Shown here in pieces: positions 34,717-44,940 of a stretch of 64,000 bases of DNA (positions are counted from its first letter, which is position 1; every line of letters starts with the position of its first letter). A program made the translations under genes and the position numbers. The notes below the pieces were generated by a model that made no database searches, had not been told where the DNA came from, and saw only the letters and a list, made by a program, of their open reading frames with translations. The DNA is from Venturia oleaginea (Eukaryota; Ascomycota; Dothideomycetes; Venturiales; Venturiaceae). The DNA lies in contig JABMLP010000007.1 of assembly GCA_013176395.1 (NCBI GenBank), positions 1,736,001 through 1,800,000 of the forward strand. The letters are read 5' to 3'.

Positions 34717-35242
34717 TTACTTTCTCGCAGCAGCAGCCTGGGCCTTCTTTCCCTCGGCCTTCTTAGCCGGTACAGCTAAGAAATATAGTTAGTAAAAAAT
34801 AAGTAATAAGCACAGGGAGAATGTGAAAACTTGCCAGCAGCACCTCCAGCAGCAGCAGCCTTGGCAGCTTGTTGTCTATTGCCCATCATCAGCGGATCTC
34901 AAAAAGGAAGAGGAGACAAGCGTACTACTGAGAGTGATGAGGATAGCGCTCCTCAATCAAGACGGAACGCTGAGCAGCTTTCTTCGCCTTTTTGTCCTTC
35001 TTAGCCTTTTTCGCCTTCTTTGTTGTGGTGGCAGCTGTGGTGGTTCCATTTGCGGCTGCAGTTGTGCCAGCTGCTGCGGTGTGGTGCCTAGGCTCCAGAG
35101 GGATGGCAGCACGAGCAATGTGCCCACCAACATAGCGCTTGTTGGTCAAGTCGGCAGTTCCGGTTACGTCAACGTAGGCTGATGCAAATGGAACAGCGAC
35201 CAAAAGGCCGAGCAAAAATAGTTGAGCAATAGAAGAACGCAT
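34717..35242 (-). CDS. Small lysine-rich secreted protein
   Basis: The three-exon model is complement(34717..34775, 34835..34875, 34929..35242), 137 aa. The frame closes exactly, but the second intron needs a GC donor (GCAAGT) paired with TTAG. The ATG at 35242 starts a signal peptide (MRSSIAQLFLLGLLVAVPFASA); an in-frame ATG at 35284 would add 14 residues and weaken it. The mature part has YVDVTGTADLTNKRYVGG, an Ala/Thr-rich linker, a basic block KKAKKAKKDKKAKKAAQR and a second Ala/Lys-rich end. No family is recognised. It could bind acidic wall or matrix polymers, but that rests only on charge. If the GC intron is wrong, the C-terminus after about residue 118 changes. Confidence 0.68.
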
Positions 35243-35844
35243 GTTGGAGCAGTAAAGACTGGCCTGCAGCGGGTATGAATTCAAAAGACTCGAAAAGGAG
35301 CGATTTGTACAAACAGAAGGTAGAAGAGGCTGAAGATGAGAATGAATGGTACAGTTACCAAGAGGAGAGTAAAGTCCTTATACCAAGCGTTCAGTGCAGA
35401 GCAGTCACAGCCGTTCCGCGAATTTTTTTTGGCGGAAACATGCTGGCTCCAAATCATATTCATCCGTTTCGAAATGGACGACCGACTTTTTCGCATCCGT
35501 TCAACGCGAGCTTAGCGGGAGGTTTTATGAGGGGTTTCAGGAGACCGAGCGTGGTAACACATCTTGAACATTATATCCACTTCTTTTGGAGTGGCTGCAA
35601 GATTGTTACGCGCGAGGGACAGAAGTTGGCGTGAAGCGTGATTTGGGGGTTGTTGTGTGACGCTGAGAGGGCAGAAATTGCAACGATGTGGTTTCATCGC
35701 CAACCGCATCTCCACCTTTTCACGGAAACATTGAGCTCAGGAGTATCTGTTCACCGTTGACATGTAGCCGGAAATTGTATTGCATCGTCAATTTTCTCGC
35801 CTCACTACCATTAGAACTCCAATTTATCGATCTTTGCTCCCAGA
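35243..35844. other. Intergenic region
   Basis: About 600 bp between divergent starts of the lysine-rich secreted protein and the first UstYa-like pseudogene. A 119-codon plus-strand frame (35275-35634) has no domain and overlaps the secreted gene's presumed promoter, so I do not call it. There is a T8 run near 35424-35431. Confidence 0.45.
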
Positions 35845-36834
35845 ATGTTCCCATCAAAGTATCAGCCTATTTCTGCAGACGATGAAAAACATCATGTTAT
35901 CTCCACTTCAAATCGGCGGTTATCAAGTTCATCCTCGGAGGCAACATTACTCTGCGATGAGTCTCCAGACCGGAAGGGCAGATCAAATCACAAAGGGTCT
36001 GGGCGGTCCACGCTATACTGCTCTCCATATCGTCCACAATGTTTGCGGCGACATACTTCAGACCTGTATCGACGCTGGAACATGTTCGACACTTTTATGC
36101 TTACTGTTAGTTTTGTAGTGAGCTTTCATAACATACCACTGACAAATGGTAGCATCAGCAGAAAGGGCTGTAAAGTATGAGACTGTGAAGTTCAATCTGA
36201 CTACGGGTCGAAGTGGCCCCTACATTGGCAAAGGACCGCAAGTTGATAAAGCCTAGAACGCGCTTTCATACGATGGTAATATTTTCAAATTGTCCAAACA
36301 TTCATGGGGACGTCGCTCACCATTAATATTGACAGTGGGAGATCAAATGATCACGCCAGAAGAATTAGGCAAGATTTCTATGCCCACCACTTCGCTGAAA
36401 GTCAAGCATCCGAAGACAGAATTAGAAGGATACCGCGTTGGTCTCGAAGTCTTTCATCAGCTTCATTGTGTCAACCTGTGACGACAAGTCACGTTCAAAA
36501 ATCATTATTCGAAAATGGGGAGTGGAATGCTGGCCGCTGGCGAAAAGGAATTGCAGACCCATACCGGTAGGTATAGATAGCAACATGTCAACCTTTTCTT
36601 GCTTATGCTGATTGTATCAAAGATCACTGTCTCGAGGTTCTGAGAACGAACATTCATTGTAAAGCAGATGTGGGGCTATTCACTTTCTATATGCTGCCGG
36701 GAGATCTTCTCCCATGGCCAGAACTGAACTCATGGCATACATGTCGTAATTTTGATGCAGTACGAGATTGGGCATTGGAAAATTCTGTTGGAAATATGGA
36801 AAGAGCTGATGCGATGCACTCCGGTGTAGAATAA
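35845..36834 (+). pseudogene. Decayed UstYa/DUF3328-family gene, copy 1
   Basis: The family layout is recognisable. A polar cytoplasmic N-terminus begins MFPSKYQPISADDEKHH. A basic stretch precedes a membrane helix (FDTFMLTVSFVVSF, about 36087-36128). Lumenal parts include FNLTTGRSGPYIGKGP and LELKHP-like sequence, then the first HxxHC motif, HQLHC (36455-36469), and a second, HTDHC, assembled across an intron ending near 36621. UstYa-type proteins are membrane-bound oxidases or cyclases that modify fungal ribosomal peptides and related metabolites. In-frame stops stand at 36254-36256 (TAG) and 36479-36481 (TGA), and no clean phase-matched splice joins exon 1 to exon 2. The gene is therefore non-functional as read here. 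The TAA at 36832-36834 is the natural end. Confidence 0.8.
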
Positions 36835-37821
36835 TCACGTAGATAAACTAGTCGAACGCTTTAGTCGCTTTGGTTATACGACAAATTCATATGTAAACAT
36901 CTAGGAGTTAATGGGGGATGAAAGAAGTATCAATGGTCCATAAATTGAACGCCGGTCAGATGATACTTACTTCCGGTCGTCACTGCACCAATAGCAGACA
37001 TATCACGTTTGACAGCTCAAATTGAATCTCCGTGATTTCTCCTCTCCGTTCATCAACTCCTCCGTCGATTTTACATTAAACACTCCTCACTACTTGGACA
37101 AGTCTCCGCTCCAAGAGTTCTACAAAGCGCCCGTGTTTCATACAACCACGTACGCGCCAACCTCGCATTCCAAACGCCCAGCAATGACAGCAAGCATATT
37201 AATTGGTATGCTCAGCGGCGCAGACTACGATTGTTTCGAGCCGGATAAGACGGATCACTGATAAGATGAAAGGCGATGTTGTTTGGCCTCGTCAAGGCTT
37301 CACTCGTCAGGGGTTTACTGGCTCACCTGTCAAAGGCCCGTGCCGGTTTGACGCTTTGTCAATGTTTCTGGTGTTTCTGTGATTATGGTCGCCTCTAATT
37401 CCCTTTGGTGTCTCCCATATTGATTTGAGACTCGGTAAATGGATGAAACTCTGTAGTAGTCGCTTGCTGTTCTTTTACTTAGGTTGCTGATGGTGAGTTG
37501 GTAGGAGTGAGATGATGGTTGGGTCTCTGGTATCCCCTCTTTTAGTTGTAGCCGTTTATTGTCTTTCTGATTCTACTGGTCGTTCTTGGTCGTTCTGAAG
37601 GAGGGAAACTACCAGATCCGCCAGGGAATAGAAATTGGTGACAAAGGGAACGGTTGAAGGTTAGGGAGAGACGATGAGTATAGGGTCCCGGACACGAGCT
37701 CAACGGGGGGCGACGATTGGGAAGAAGAAGTTTTTGAGTGGATCGCAGGCCGCAGGCTTGTGATTGATTCTTTCCTTTTTCTTGTAGTTTCAAGCAGCTT
37801 ATTCTTTTTAACAAGTCGTCC
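36835..37821. other. Spacer between the two UstYa-like pseudogenes
   Basis: About 990 bp. A plus-strand frame at 37022-37261 and a minus frame at 37542-38030 show no domain; the latter is antisense to the second pseudogene. No additional cluster gene (peptide precursor, tyrosinase, P450, methyltransferase) is visible. Confidence 0.45.
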
Positions 37822-38645
37822 ATGCCTTCACCACTTGCCGAGCAGAAATACTCTTCACTTCGGTTAGTAGATGCGGTCCTCGAGAATGATTCAGGTACTA
37901 CACTTAGATCTATAAGATTCCTAGAGAAGAGCACGAAGAGAAGGGGACGATTGTCGAAGAAGCCAGTAACCCACTCACTGTTTATGTGTATCCGATGGAC
38001 GGTTGTAATTTTATTGCAAAGCGTCATCACAGTTTTGCTATTGCGCAGTAACCAAGCGACAAACTACAATACTTCGAGATGGTCCCAAGCAGTCACTTAA
38101 ACAGAAGGAGACATCAACGGGCTCCATGTGCCCAGTGAGGAGAGATTACTCGAGACAAAACTTTGATCCAGGCAAACCTTGGGAAGTTAGCTTCCCACAA
38201 ATATACGTTGCTAGTCGCCGAAAGAAAAAACCTTCGTTCCCGATTTTACAAGCAATGACAACAGAATGGAAGTACGAGAGAATTGGGACACACTCATGCC
38301 TCGTTCGTGCTACCTCTTCTCTGAGCGACTCTAGCTGACAAATGTTTTAGTCGGAAGTGGCAGCGTGTCGATAGCATTTCCTGAAAACCATCCCATGCTG
38401 GGTAAGCCAATCTCAGATGATCAATTCGCTCAGGACCACTCTATCAAGCATAGACGCATGCTTTACATTGTGTCAGTTCCCTTGTCTTACCTATCCATAT
38501 CATCAAACTAATCTTCGCTTGGTCTAGCTGTACGAGTCAATAGACAACTGCCATCAGCATGTAACGAATGGTACCTTCGGATTTGGTGGAGAGCGAAATG
38601 ATAATAACCACACCGCTCACTGTTTTGAGTATATCAGGAATCGAA
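37822..38645 (+). pseudogene. Decayed UstYa/DUF3328-family gene, copy 2
   Basis: Exon 1 encodes a polar N-terminus (MPSPLAEQKYSSLRLV) and a membrane helix (WTVVILLQSVITVLLL). It runs into TAA 38098-38100, directly before the family segment TEGDINGLHVPS. Further conserved pieces follow in shifting frames: FVPDFTSNDNRMEVRENWDT (about 38239-38298), GSGSVSIAFPENHPMLGKP (about 38354-38410), THALHC with the first HxxHC (38457-38471) preceded by TAG 38451-38453, and LYESIDNCHQH ending in the second HxxHC, HTAHC (38609-38623). At least two stops and one frame shift make it a pseudogene. Its motif layout resembles the longer UstYa subtype (with the MEVRENWD block), unlike copy 1, so the two are not recent tandem duplicates. 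Confidence 0.78.
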
Positions 38646-39079
38646 TTTTATATATGGCAGATATGACGCTTGAAGGCTCCGAGTGTATATTGGGCGCTAC
38701 TGGAAAAGGACAGGCGCATATTTGTAGGAATAAAAGGAGGAGGCGGTTGCTTGGAGTAAGGAGAGAAGGATGAATAATATTCAGAGTATAGTTGGACCGT
38801 GGATGCTACGTTTGACCCCGACCAATATGCAAGACGAACAGCTTTCACATTGTAGCTTACCATTGCACAAAGTGGAAAGAGGCCATAGTGAAGACAGTCA
38901 TAGAAATGTGTCTCAAAATGGACTCCCAACCCCTCCATGCACAACCGCGGGTACGGCCGACATTGCTCCCCACAACCTCAAATTCGAGCCAAAAAGGAGC
39001 TTTGAATCTCGTTCAGTAAACATGGAACTTGAGACAAAAAAAAGCTATCTACAGCCATATTATGCTGAATCTCCTGTGT
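38646..39079. other. Intergenic region
   Basis: About 430 bp between the second UstYa-like pseudogene and the tRNA-Phe gene. A frame at 38770-39150 plus runs through the tRNA and lacks domains. Nothing supported. Confidence 0.45.
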
Positions 39080-39139
39080 TGCGGCTAATGTGGATTGAAC
39101 ACATGACCTTCAGATTCCATTTAATTGCACTGAAGTGGG

Positions 39140-39170
<31 letters not shown>

Positions 39171-39176
39171 ACCCGC
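39080..39176 (-). tRNA. tRNA-Phe (GAA) with 24-nt intron
   Basis: On the minus strand the gene starts GCGGGTATAGCTCAGTTGGG and ends TAGCCGC plus discriminator A. D, anticodon (TCAGA/TCTGA) and T arms (ATGTG TTCAATC CACAT) all pair. The anticodon GAA is followed by G37 and then a 24-nt intron, as in other eukaryotic nuclear tRNA-Phe genes. The intron contains CTTCAG, able to pair with the anticodon loop CTGAAG as splicing endonuclease substrates require. Mature length would be 73 nt. The acceptor stem has a G5-G68 mismatch, shared with the second copy at 61292. Confidence 0.95.
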
Positions 39177-39571
39177 TTGATGGTCATAGATCTAGAGGAT
39201 CTGATAATGGTGTCTAACGCTTAGTGCCAGATTGGGAGAATTGACAGATTGCTCGTACTATTTGATGACACTCGAAGTCATGAGGAGCTTCTCATGACGA
39301 ACCGATTCTTGTTTTCGGCCCTGGACGCCGGCGGGTTCAGACATGAAGGTGTCGTGGCAGGCCCCGGCTGTTCGTTGTTGTCATAGAATAGCTCCCTTCC
39401 TTAGAACATGCATCCCTCATTCTAATTAACATGATTTGACTCCGCAGCGCGTTGCACCATGCCACGCGATGGTCCGGGTCCGGGTCCCTGATTGAACCCC
39501 TAGCGGTAGGTCAGGGTCGACAAAAAGTTGATGATAGAGGACAATATAACTCTCACCCTCATTAATCAGTC
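39177..39571. other. Intergenic region, tRNA to ERG2
   Basis: 395 bp that holds the ERG2 promoter and the 5' flank of the tRNA-Phe gene. Short direct words (GGTCCGGGTCCGGGTCC at about 39472) are present. No gene. Confidence 0.5.
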
Positions 39572-40367
39572 ATGTTCTTCGGTAGGGCAACGGCAATTGT
39601 CATTTTTCTCGTCTCGGCCTTGACCGGCGTCTACAGATGGGCAGATGCCATCAAAGTAATTGCTTCCATTCCAACTTCCACTCCACCCACATAGGCAACT
39701 AACATGTTCAAAGTCAAAATGGTACATCTTTGACCAAGCCGCCCTTCACAAACTCGCCCTCGAGGCCATGGACGTCTACCCAAACTCCACCGCCGGCGTA
39801 ACCCATCACATCGTTTCCTCGCTACAAAAGACCCATGGCGCACATATCACGGCCGATCCCTTTCCCCTCCACCCAGATCCGACGTCCTACTTCGCCCTCT
39901 CCGAACAAGAGAAACACGACCACCAGATATCGCCGTTGGAAAGCGAATGGGTCTTCAACAACGCCGGTGGCGCAATGGGTACCATGTATGTAATCCATGC
40001 CTCGATAACCGAATACCTCATCCTCTTCGGCACACCCTTGGGAACAGAGGGACACACCGGTCGTCACACCGCCGATGATTACTTCCATATCTTGGAGGGA
40101 GAACAGTGGGCTTCTGCCGCCAATTCACTGATAATGGAGAGGTATCCCAAGGGCTCCATGCATCATTTGAAGAGAGGGACGGTGAAGCAGTATAAGATGC
40201 ATGAGGGTTGTTGGGCACTTGAATTGGCCCAGGGGTGGATTCCTGGGATGCTTCCCTTCGGATTTGCGGACGCCATGTTTTCGACGCTGGATTTCGGGAC
40301 CCTTTATACTACGGTTAAAGTTAGTGCGAGAGAGATGGTCAGGAACTTGCTGCTTGGCAAGATTTAG
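39572..40367 (+). CDS. ERG2: Sterol C-8 isomerase ERG2
   Basis: Exons 39572..39655 and 39714..40367 encode 245 aa; the intron lies exactly in phase 0 after ADAIK. The N-terminal hydrophobic segment (ATAIVIFLVSALTGVY) anchors the protein in the ER membrane. The ERG2/sigma-1 receptor domain follows: WVFNNAGGAMGTMYVIHASI, LGTEGHTGRHTADDYFHILEG and the membrane-facing C-terminal FADAMFSTLDFGTLY. The Glu/His pair in TEGHTGRH and acidic residues of DDYFHILEGE are those tied to catalysis in the family. The enzyme moves the C8 double bond of fecosterol to C7 in ergosterol synthesis and is the target of morpholine fungicides. Length and motifs are complete. Confidence 0.95.
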
Positions 40368-41353
40368 GGATTGCGTTGTTTTTAAAAAGTGAGAGCTTCA
40401 TAGTCTCGTATAGTTGAGCGTTGAAGAGATTCTGGTCGGTCTGGGTGGTCGAATTTTTGGCATATACCGCGTATGAACACAAAGGTGGCAGGAGGCTTCT
40501 GTTTGAGATGGCCTCTGCAAACTGGCCTCGATCTCATGTACGCATTGTCTGTCGTGGACAGACGTCTATTATTGATTAGCTTTCTACACAAAATATGTGT
40601 CATTGCTACTCTACTGTGAGAAACCGAACAGACAGCAATGTCGAGTACGCTGGAATCGAGATATATGTCTTCAATATCACCAGCGAGAATGGAGCTCCTG
40701 GCAAGTGCTCCGAATTAACGTTTATTCTTTGACGAAGAACCTCTTCCCTAATTGGAAATGAAGCTGTTAATGTAACCAAACTCAATTGCATCGAACAGTC
40801 GCTATCCATTCCCTCGTTCGGGATCTAAACGGTATTTCGAAAGAAATCGTGAACTAATGACTTCAAAGTTCGAGGTCATCAATCTTCCTTTGTCCTAGGG
40901 ACCACGGCAGGGGGCTCGATCTACTAATAATACTCTCAACTTCCTTAATTTCCAATTTTTGCCCCAACCTACACCAATAACACAAACCCGCAAATCTCAC
41001 GCGATGCGCTCTTCTACCCACCCAAGCCTTGTGCAGGTTCTTAGGTACTCTCCGTCAAAACACATCAAGAAGATTTACTCTCCCTCGTTGTGATTCTTCC
41101 GAATCCCGTATTCCAGAATCTGGATGTATACACTGACCCCTATCACCCCTAGAAAGCTACAAATTTGGCCGTTTCGATTTGCGGAAGCCGTTGACAAGTG
41201 TTGTTGGTTTTGAACGTCCGTGACGCAACTTCGATATGGACCAATTCATGGCCTTTCGAAAGCAGCAAGGATATAGAAGTTCGTCGATGGCGATATCGGA
41301 TTCGATGTCGATATTGAGTTGGAGATGATGTTGTGATATCGAGTTAAGAGGCG
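40368..41353. other. Intergenic region
   Basis: About 1 kb after ERG2. Short frames on the minus strand (40382-40809, 41157-41435) show no domain or splice structure. Nothing supported. Confidence 0.45.
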
Positions 41354-42079
41354 TTGTTTGGATTGAATTTTGCGTCGAAGGGCACTGAGCAGATCGTCTC
41401 AATTGTGGTCTTACCAGAAAAGTACAGACAAGCATATAGCCAGCTGGCCATACGATGCACCAACAATCTCATCGCTTCAATCTTGCGAATCGACGGCCGT
41501 TCACCCCATCAAAGCTTTTATCTCAATCAAGCGTCCTCTCCTTACTCGCCCCCATTCGGACTACCACCAGGGCAACGACCAGGTCAGCAAGAGAAAGCGC
41601 CCTACCAACTACCACAATCATCTTACCAAGCGCCTGAAGTAGATCCAAATCTTTTCGGTTTCTATCAGCCACAGGCACATCATGGACATAACGGAACACT
41701 GTCGCCAGCTCTGTCCCGAGGCAGTACACATGTGGGTTCGACGACAGTGAGATCTCCGTATTTCGGGTCAACCTATGGACATGATGGTAATCGCAACGGC
41801 GACTCTGATTATGCAAGATCAAGCACGGCTTTTAGCGCCGGCTCTGCTGCTGATTATGGCATGCATTTGTGGTACGCACCGGACGATACTACTCTCACCC
41901 AGTACGATTTCCGAGAAGGCGGTAGTTCTGCATCTGTTGTAGGTCTGCCTGGACGCATCTCACTGTCAGTGCTGTTCAAACTAAGAGTGGTGGAGGGGCA
42001 TTTTATGCCTTTTATCAGGCTGGAGGGACGGATATTACCTTGTTCACGCGTGATTTGGCGGGCGGATAGCGAGGGGTAG
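41354..42079 (+). CDS. Doubtful reading frame, Pro/Gln/Ser-rich
   Basis: A continuous frame of up to 241 codons. I do not recognise a family. The middle is low-complexity (YSPPFGLPPGQRPGQQEKAP, then Gly/Ser/Tyr-rich). A possible intron with donor GTAGTT at about 41922 would replace the last third by GGGAFYAFYQAGGTDITLFT, which faintly resembles blades of fungal fucose-lectin propellers. That ending stops after only a few more codons, so even this would be a fragment. It may be a real low-complexity protein, a decayed lectin-like gene or chance. No signal peptide is present at the nominal start, which is a non-preferred position without nearby in-frame support. Confidence 0.25.
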   Translation: MFGLNFASKGTEQIVSIVVLPEKYRQAYSQLAIRCTNNLIASILRIDGRSPHQSFYLNQASSPYSPPFGLPPGQRPGQQEKAPYQLPQSSYQAPEVDPNLFGFYQPQAHHGHNGTLSPALSRGSTHVGSTTVRSPYFGSTYGHDGNRNGDSDYARSSTAFSAGSAADYGMHLWYAPDDTTLTQYDFREGGSSASVVGLPGRISLSVLFKLRVVEGHFMPFIRLEGRILPCSRVIWRADSEG

Positions 42080-42547
42080 TTGCCTACTCCAGATACATGA
42101 GCTCGATACATTTCTCATTTCTCACAGCGAAGGGATGGTCGTGCTTCTTATTTCTTTGAGAAATTTCGGCGCTAGCTTTGCGGAGCTTTCGTCCGTTTTG
42201 ACGTCGACTACGAATTTGGATGATCGTTTTCCATGAAGGAATTTCTGATGGATTGGCCCTTGATTGTGTTCAATATGCTCGATTTGAGCACCAAGTCCGC
42301 GACTATATCAGCAATCTATGGCCCCCTCTATCCTTCTCAATATCGACTAATATCGAAATACTCAACTCGGCGTCAATGCTAATGATTTTCTGGCGATTTT
42401 TGCGATTATATTGCCAGAAAACCAGAGACATCCATCTCGAAAACAAAGTATCGGAGTATTGCCGAAGTGTAAGACAGAGGAGTGTGAATCCAGGTCCAGC
42501 ATGAGTCTACTGATAGGTCTGACGATAATATAACTCGAGCACATGGA
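42080..42547. other. Intergenic region
   Basis: About 470 bp at the 3' side of the SDR gene. Short frames only; no feature supported. Confidence 0.45.
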
Positions 42548-43469
42548 TCAGGTAGTCTTCTTCCTCAGTGCACCGCCATCCACGGTAATATCCTGCCCAG
42601 TAACGAAGCCGGCATTAATCAGGTACTCAGCCGCCTGATACACATCCATGGGTCTACCCGCTCGATTAACAGGATGCTGTTGCAGATCCCTATCCTCCAA
42701 ACTCGTCTCCCAGGTATCTCCATTCTCATCACCAGCCTTACTCTCATGCGCCGCCTTGATCCTCCCCGGCGCAATAAGGTTAACCCGGATCCCCAATGGT
42801 CCCAAAGAAATGGCCATGCTATGCATCAAACCCAATTGTCCAGCTTTTGTCGACGCGTAGCCTTCCTGGTTTGGATCCGATTGATGGGCACGGAATGAGC
42901 CGATGTGGATGATACAGGGCCCTGCGAGAGATTTGATAGAAAGTTTTTCCTTCTCAACGTTCACTTTCATGAATGAGATACAGGCCTGACTCATAGCAAA
43001 GGGCGCCGTCAAGTTCGTCTCCATATAAGCCTGCCATTCCTCAAAGGTCGCCTCGTCTTCCATTGTTTTCCCGTCTTTCCATTGGGGAGCTGCGATGCCG
43101 CCGTTGTTGATTAGGACGTCGATTTTGTTGTCGAAGAATTTGGCGGCTTTGGCTATAGCGGTTCTGATGTCGGTGATGGAACGGAGGTTACACAGGCCCG
43201 AGGAAATGTTTGGGGAGAATTGCTGCAGGTGGGTGTTGATGCAGTGGTCGAGTTCTTGTTCGTCAAAGTCTATGATGAAGACTCTGTGGCCGTTTTGAAG
43301 GAAGGTCCGGGCTAGACATCGACCTATTCCTCTTGCAGCTCCTAGATGTGGAAGTCAGAGAGATATTCAGCATTGATCGACAACGATTTGGATGGGCACC
43401 GCTTATGATGATGTTTTTAGGGGGCAGGTCAGCGGGATCTTGAGGCCTGAACTTGGAATAGTCGGCCAT
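42548..43469 (-). CDS. Short-chain dehydrogenase/reductase (SDR)
   Basis: Exons complement(42548..43341, 43400..43469) encode 287 aa; the intron (GTGCCC...TCTAG) splits the nucleotide-binding glycine loop. The joined loop GAARGIGR (residues 24-31) is the Rossmann signature. DVLINNGGIA is the NNAG-type motif. Ser172, Tyr185 and Lys189 (YASTKAG) form the catalytic set, and the C-terminal FVTGQDITVDGG is typical of classical SDRs. The enzyme should oxidise or reduce a hydroxyl/keto group with NAD(P)(H); the substrate is unknown. There is no targeting signal. It stands alone between ERG2 and the zinc-finger gene, and nothing links it to the UstYa remnants 4 kb away except proximity. Confidence 0.9.
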
Positions 43470-44940
43470 GACTGTTTGTATTGTGAGTAAGTGAGAAAGT
43501 GGTCGGTGATGGCTGTTGAGGTGGAAGTGGGTTGAGCCAGGCACGCAACGACAACGACAACGACCACGACGTCATGAGGGCGTAGTGATGCACTCAGTCG
43601 TACTTGCATCTGAATTACATAATCACATCTCAATTACATAATCAGGACTGGAGGTCGCGTGCAAACTTCGCAAGCCTATCCCCCAAAGCGTCCTCAGCTC
43701 CTCCCTTCCATGGAATCAGGCCCATCAACCGGGTCGGACCAGGCCATTGTCTACCACAAACTCAGCCTCCTCCGCACCAGATTGTGGGACCAGTCCGTGA
43801 ACCGCTCTTCTGACTTTCGGCACCACATCCGCATAGATTGAGTGCATCACAGTGCCCCTTGCCATTATTGGCGCACGTCCAGCCTGATAGCAATCTCACC
43901 GATACTTGCCAGTTCCCAGTCCATGTTCTTGTGGAAATGTGAGCTTGCGTCTTTGCCGTGTGCGGCATGTTTGCCCTTCTATGAACCATAGAAAATGGGG
44001 ACAACGACAGCAATTCCTCGTGAAAATGCCAACAAAGCACGTCATTTCAGGAATTGCCGCATCGTATCGCATCGCGATGTAAGAAATTGTAAGAAATTGC
44101 CCTTCGACTTTGAAAGCTGCCCGCGGACATGTCGAGTAGAAGATCGACGGTCGCATTGTTCATGGGGAAGAAACCCTCCAACACATCTTCCGAACAGGAA
44201 AAGGGAAATAAAGCGTTCGCGGCTTCCCTTATGAAAATCCCAGGAATATACAAGGCTGAGAGTGATTCCCCGGTCGGGACCCCTGTCCATCGTGAAGCCA
44301 AATATAGCGTCGCTTGGTACTACTGCACGTAGTACATGTTAGCGCGCCACTAAGAATAATGCGCCTGGGATTTGAAGACGTTAAAACTACCAAGCCAAAC
44401 AGCAAGCAACCTTCCGAGGCTGTTTATCTTGCCCTGACCGTCGTGCATTGCCCATGTTCCCTAGCTCGCTTTGGCCGACACTCCTGAGTACTGACTCGAA
44501 ATCCATTGTAGTCATACTCGGCTGCGACTTATGATCCTCCCAAACATTTCGCACGACCGATTTTTATGTCGACGCTCTCGGGATTCTGTACCTACGCAAT
44601 GACATTGGGAGCATCTACTTGGTGGCTACAGCTTCTGTCGAATTGACATGTCAAAGTGAGGAATAAGATTAGGTAAATTATTTAAAATTATTTCTTGATT
44701 CGACGCGTTTTCCCGTCGCAAAACACATGCAAGTACCTCTTGGTACCACCCTTTGGCTCTCCCTTTTTGCTACATGTATCCTCATCCGTACATGGGGAGT
44801 CGTGGTGTCCACCTCTTTGAACCTTGCGCGCATTCGTAAAGCAAAGGTATAATGTCAATCAATGGAACCAACGCCGGGCTCTGATGAACTACAACGCTAA
44901 CCACCCATCTATTATAAGAAAATTATATGAGAACAGGAAT
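43470..44940. other. Intergenic region
   Basis: About 1.5 kb between the SDR promoter side and the 3' end of the zinc-finger gene. Overlapping frames at 43896-44332 on both strands have no domains. Nothing supported. Confidence 0.4.

Noticed and set aside
42548..43469. SDR gene as a surviving member of the UstYa-like cluster
   Set aside because: It is 4 kb away beyond a tRNA gene and ERG2, and classical SDRs are common singletons; proximity alone is not enough.
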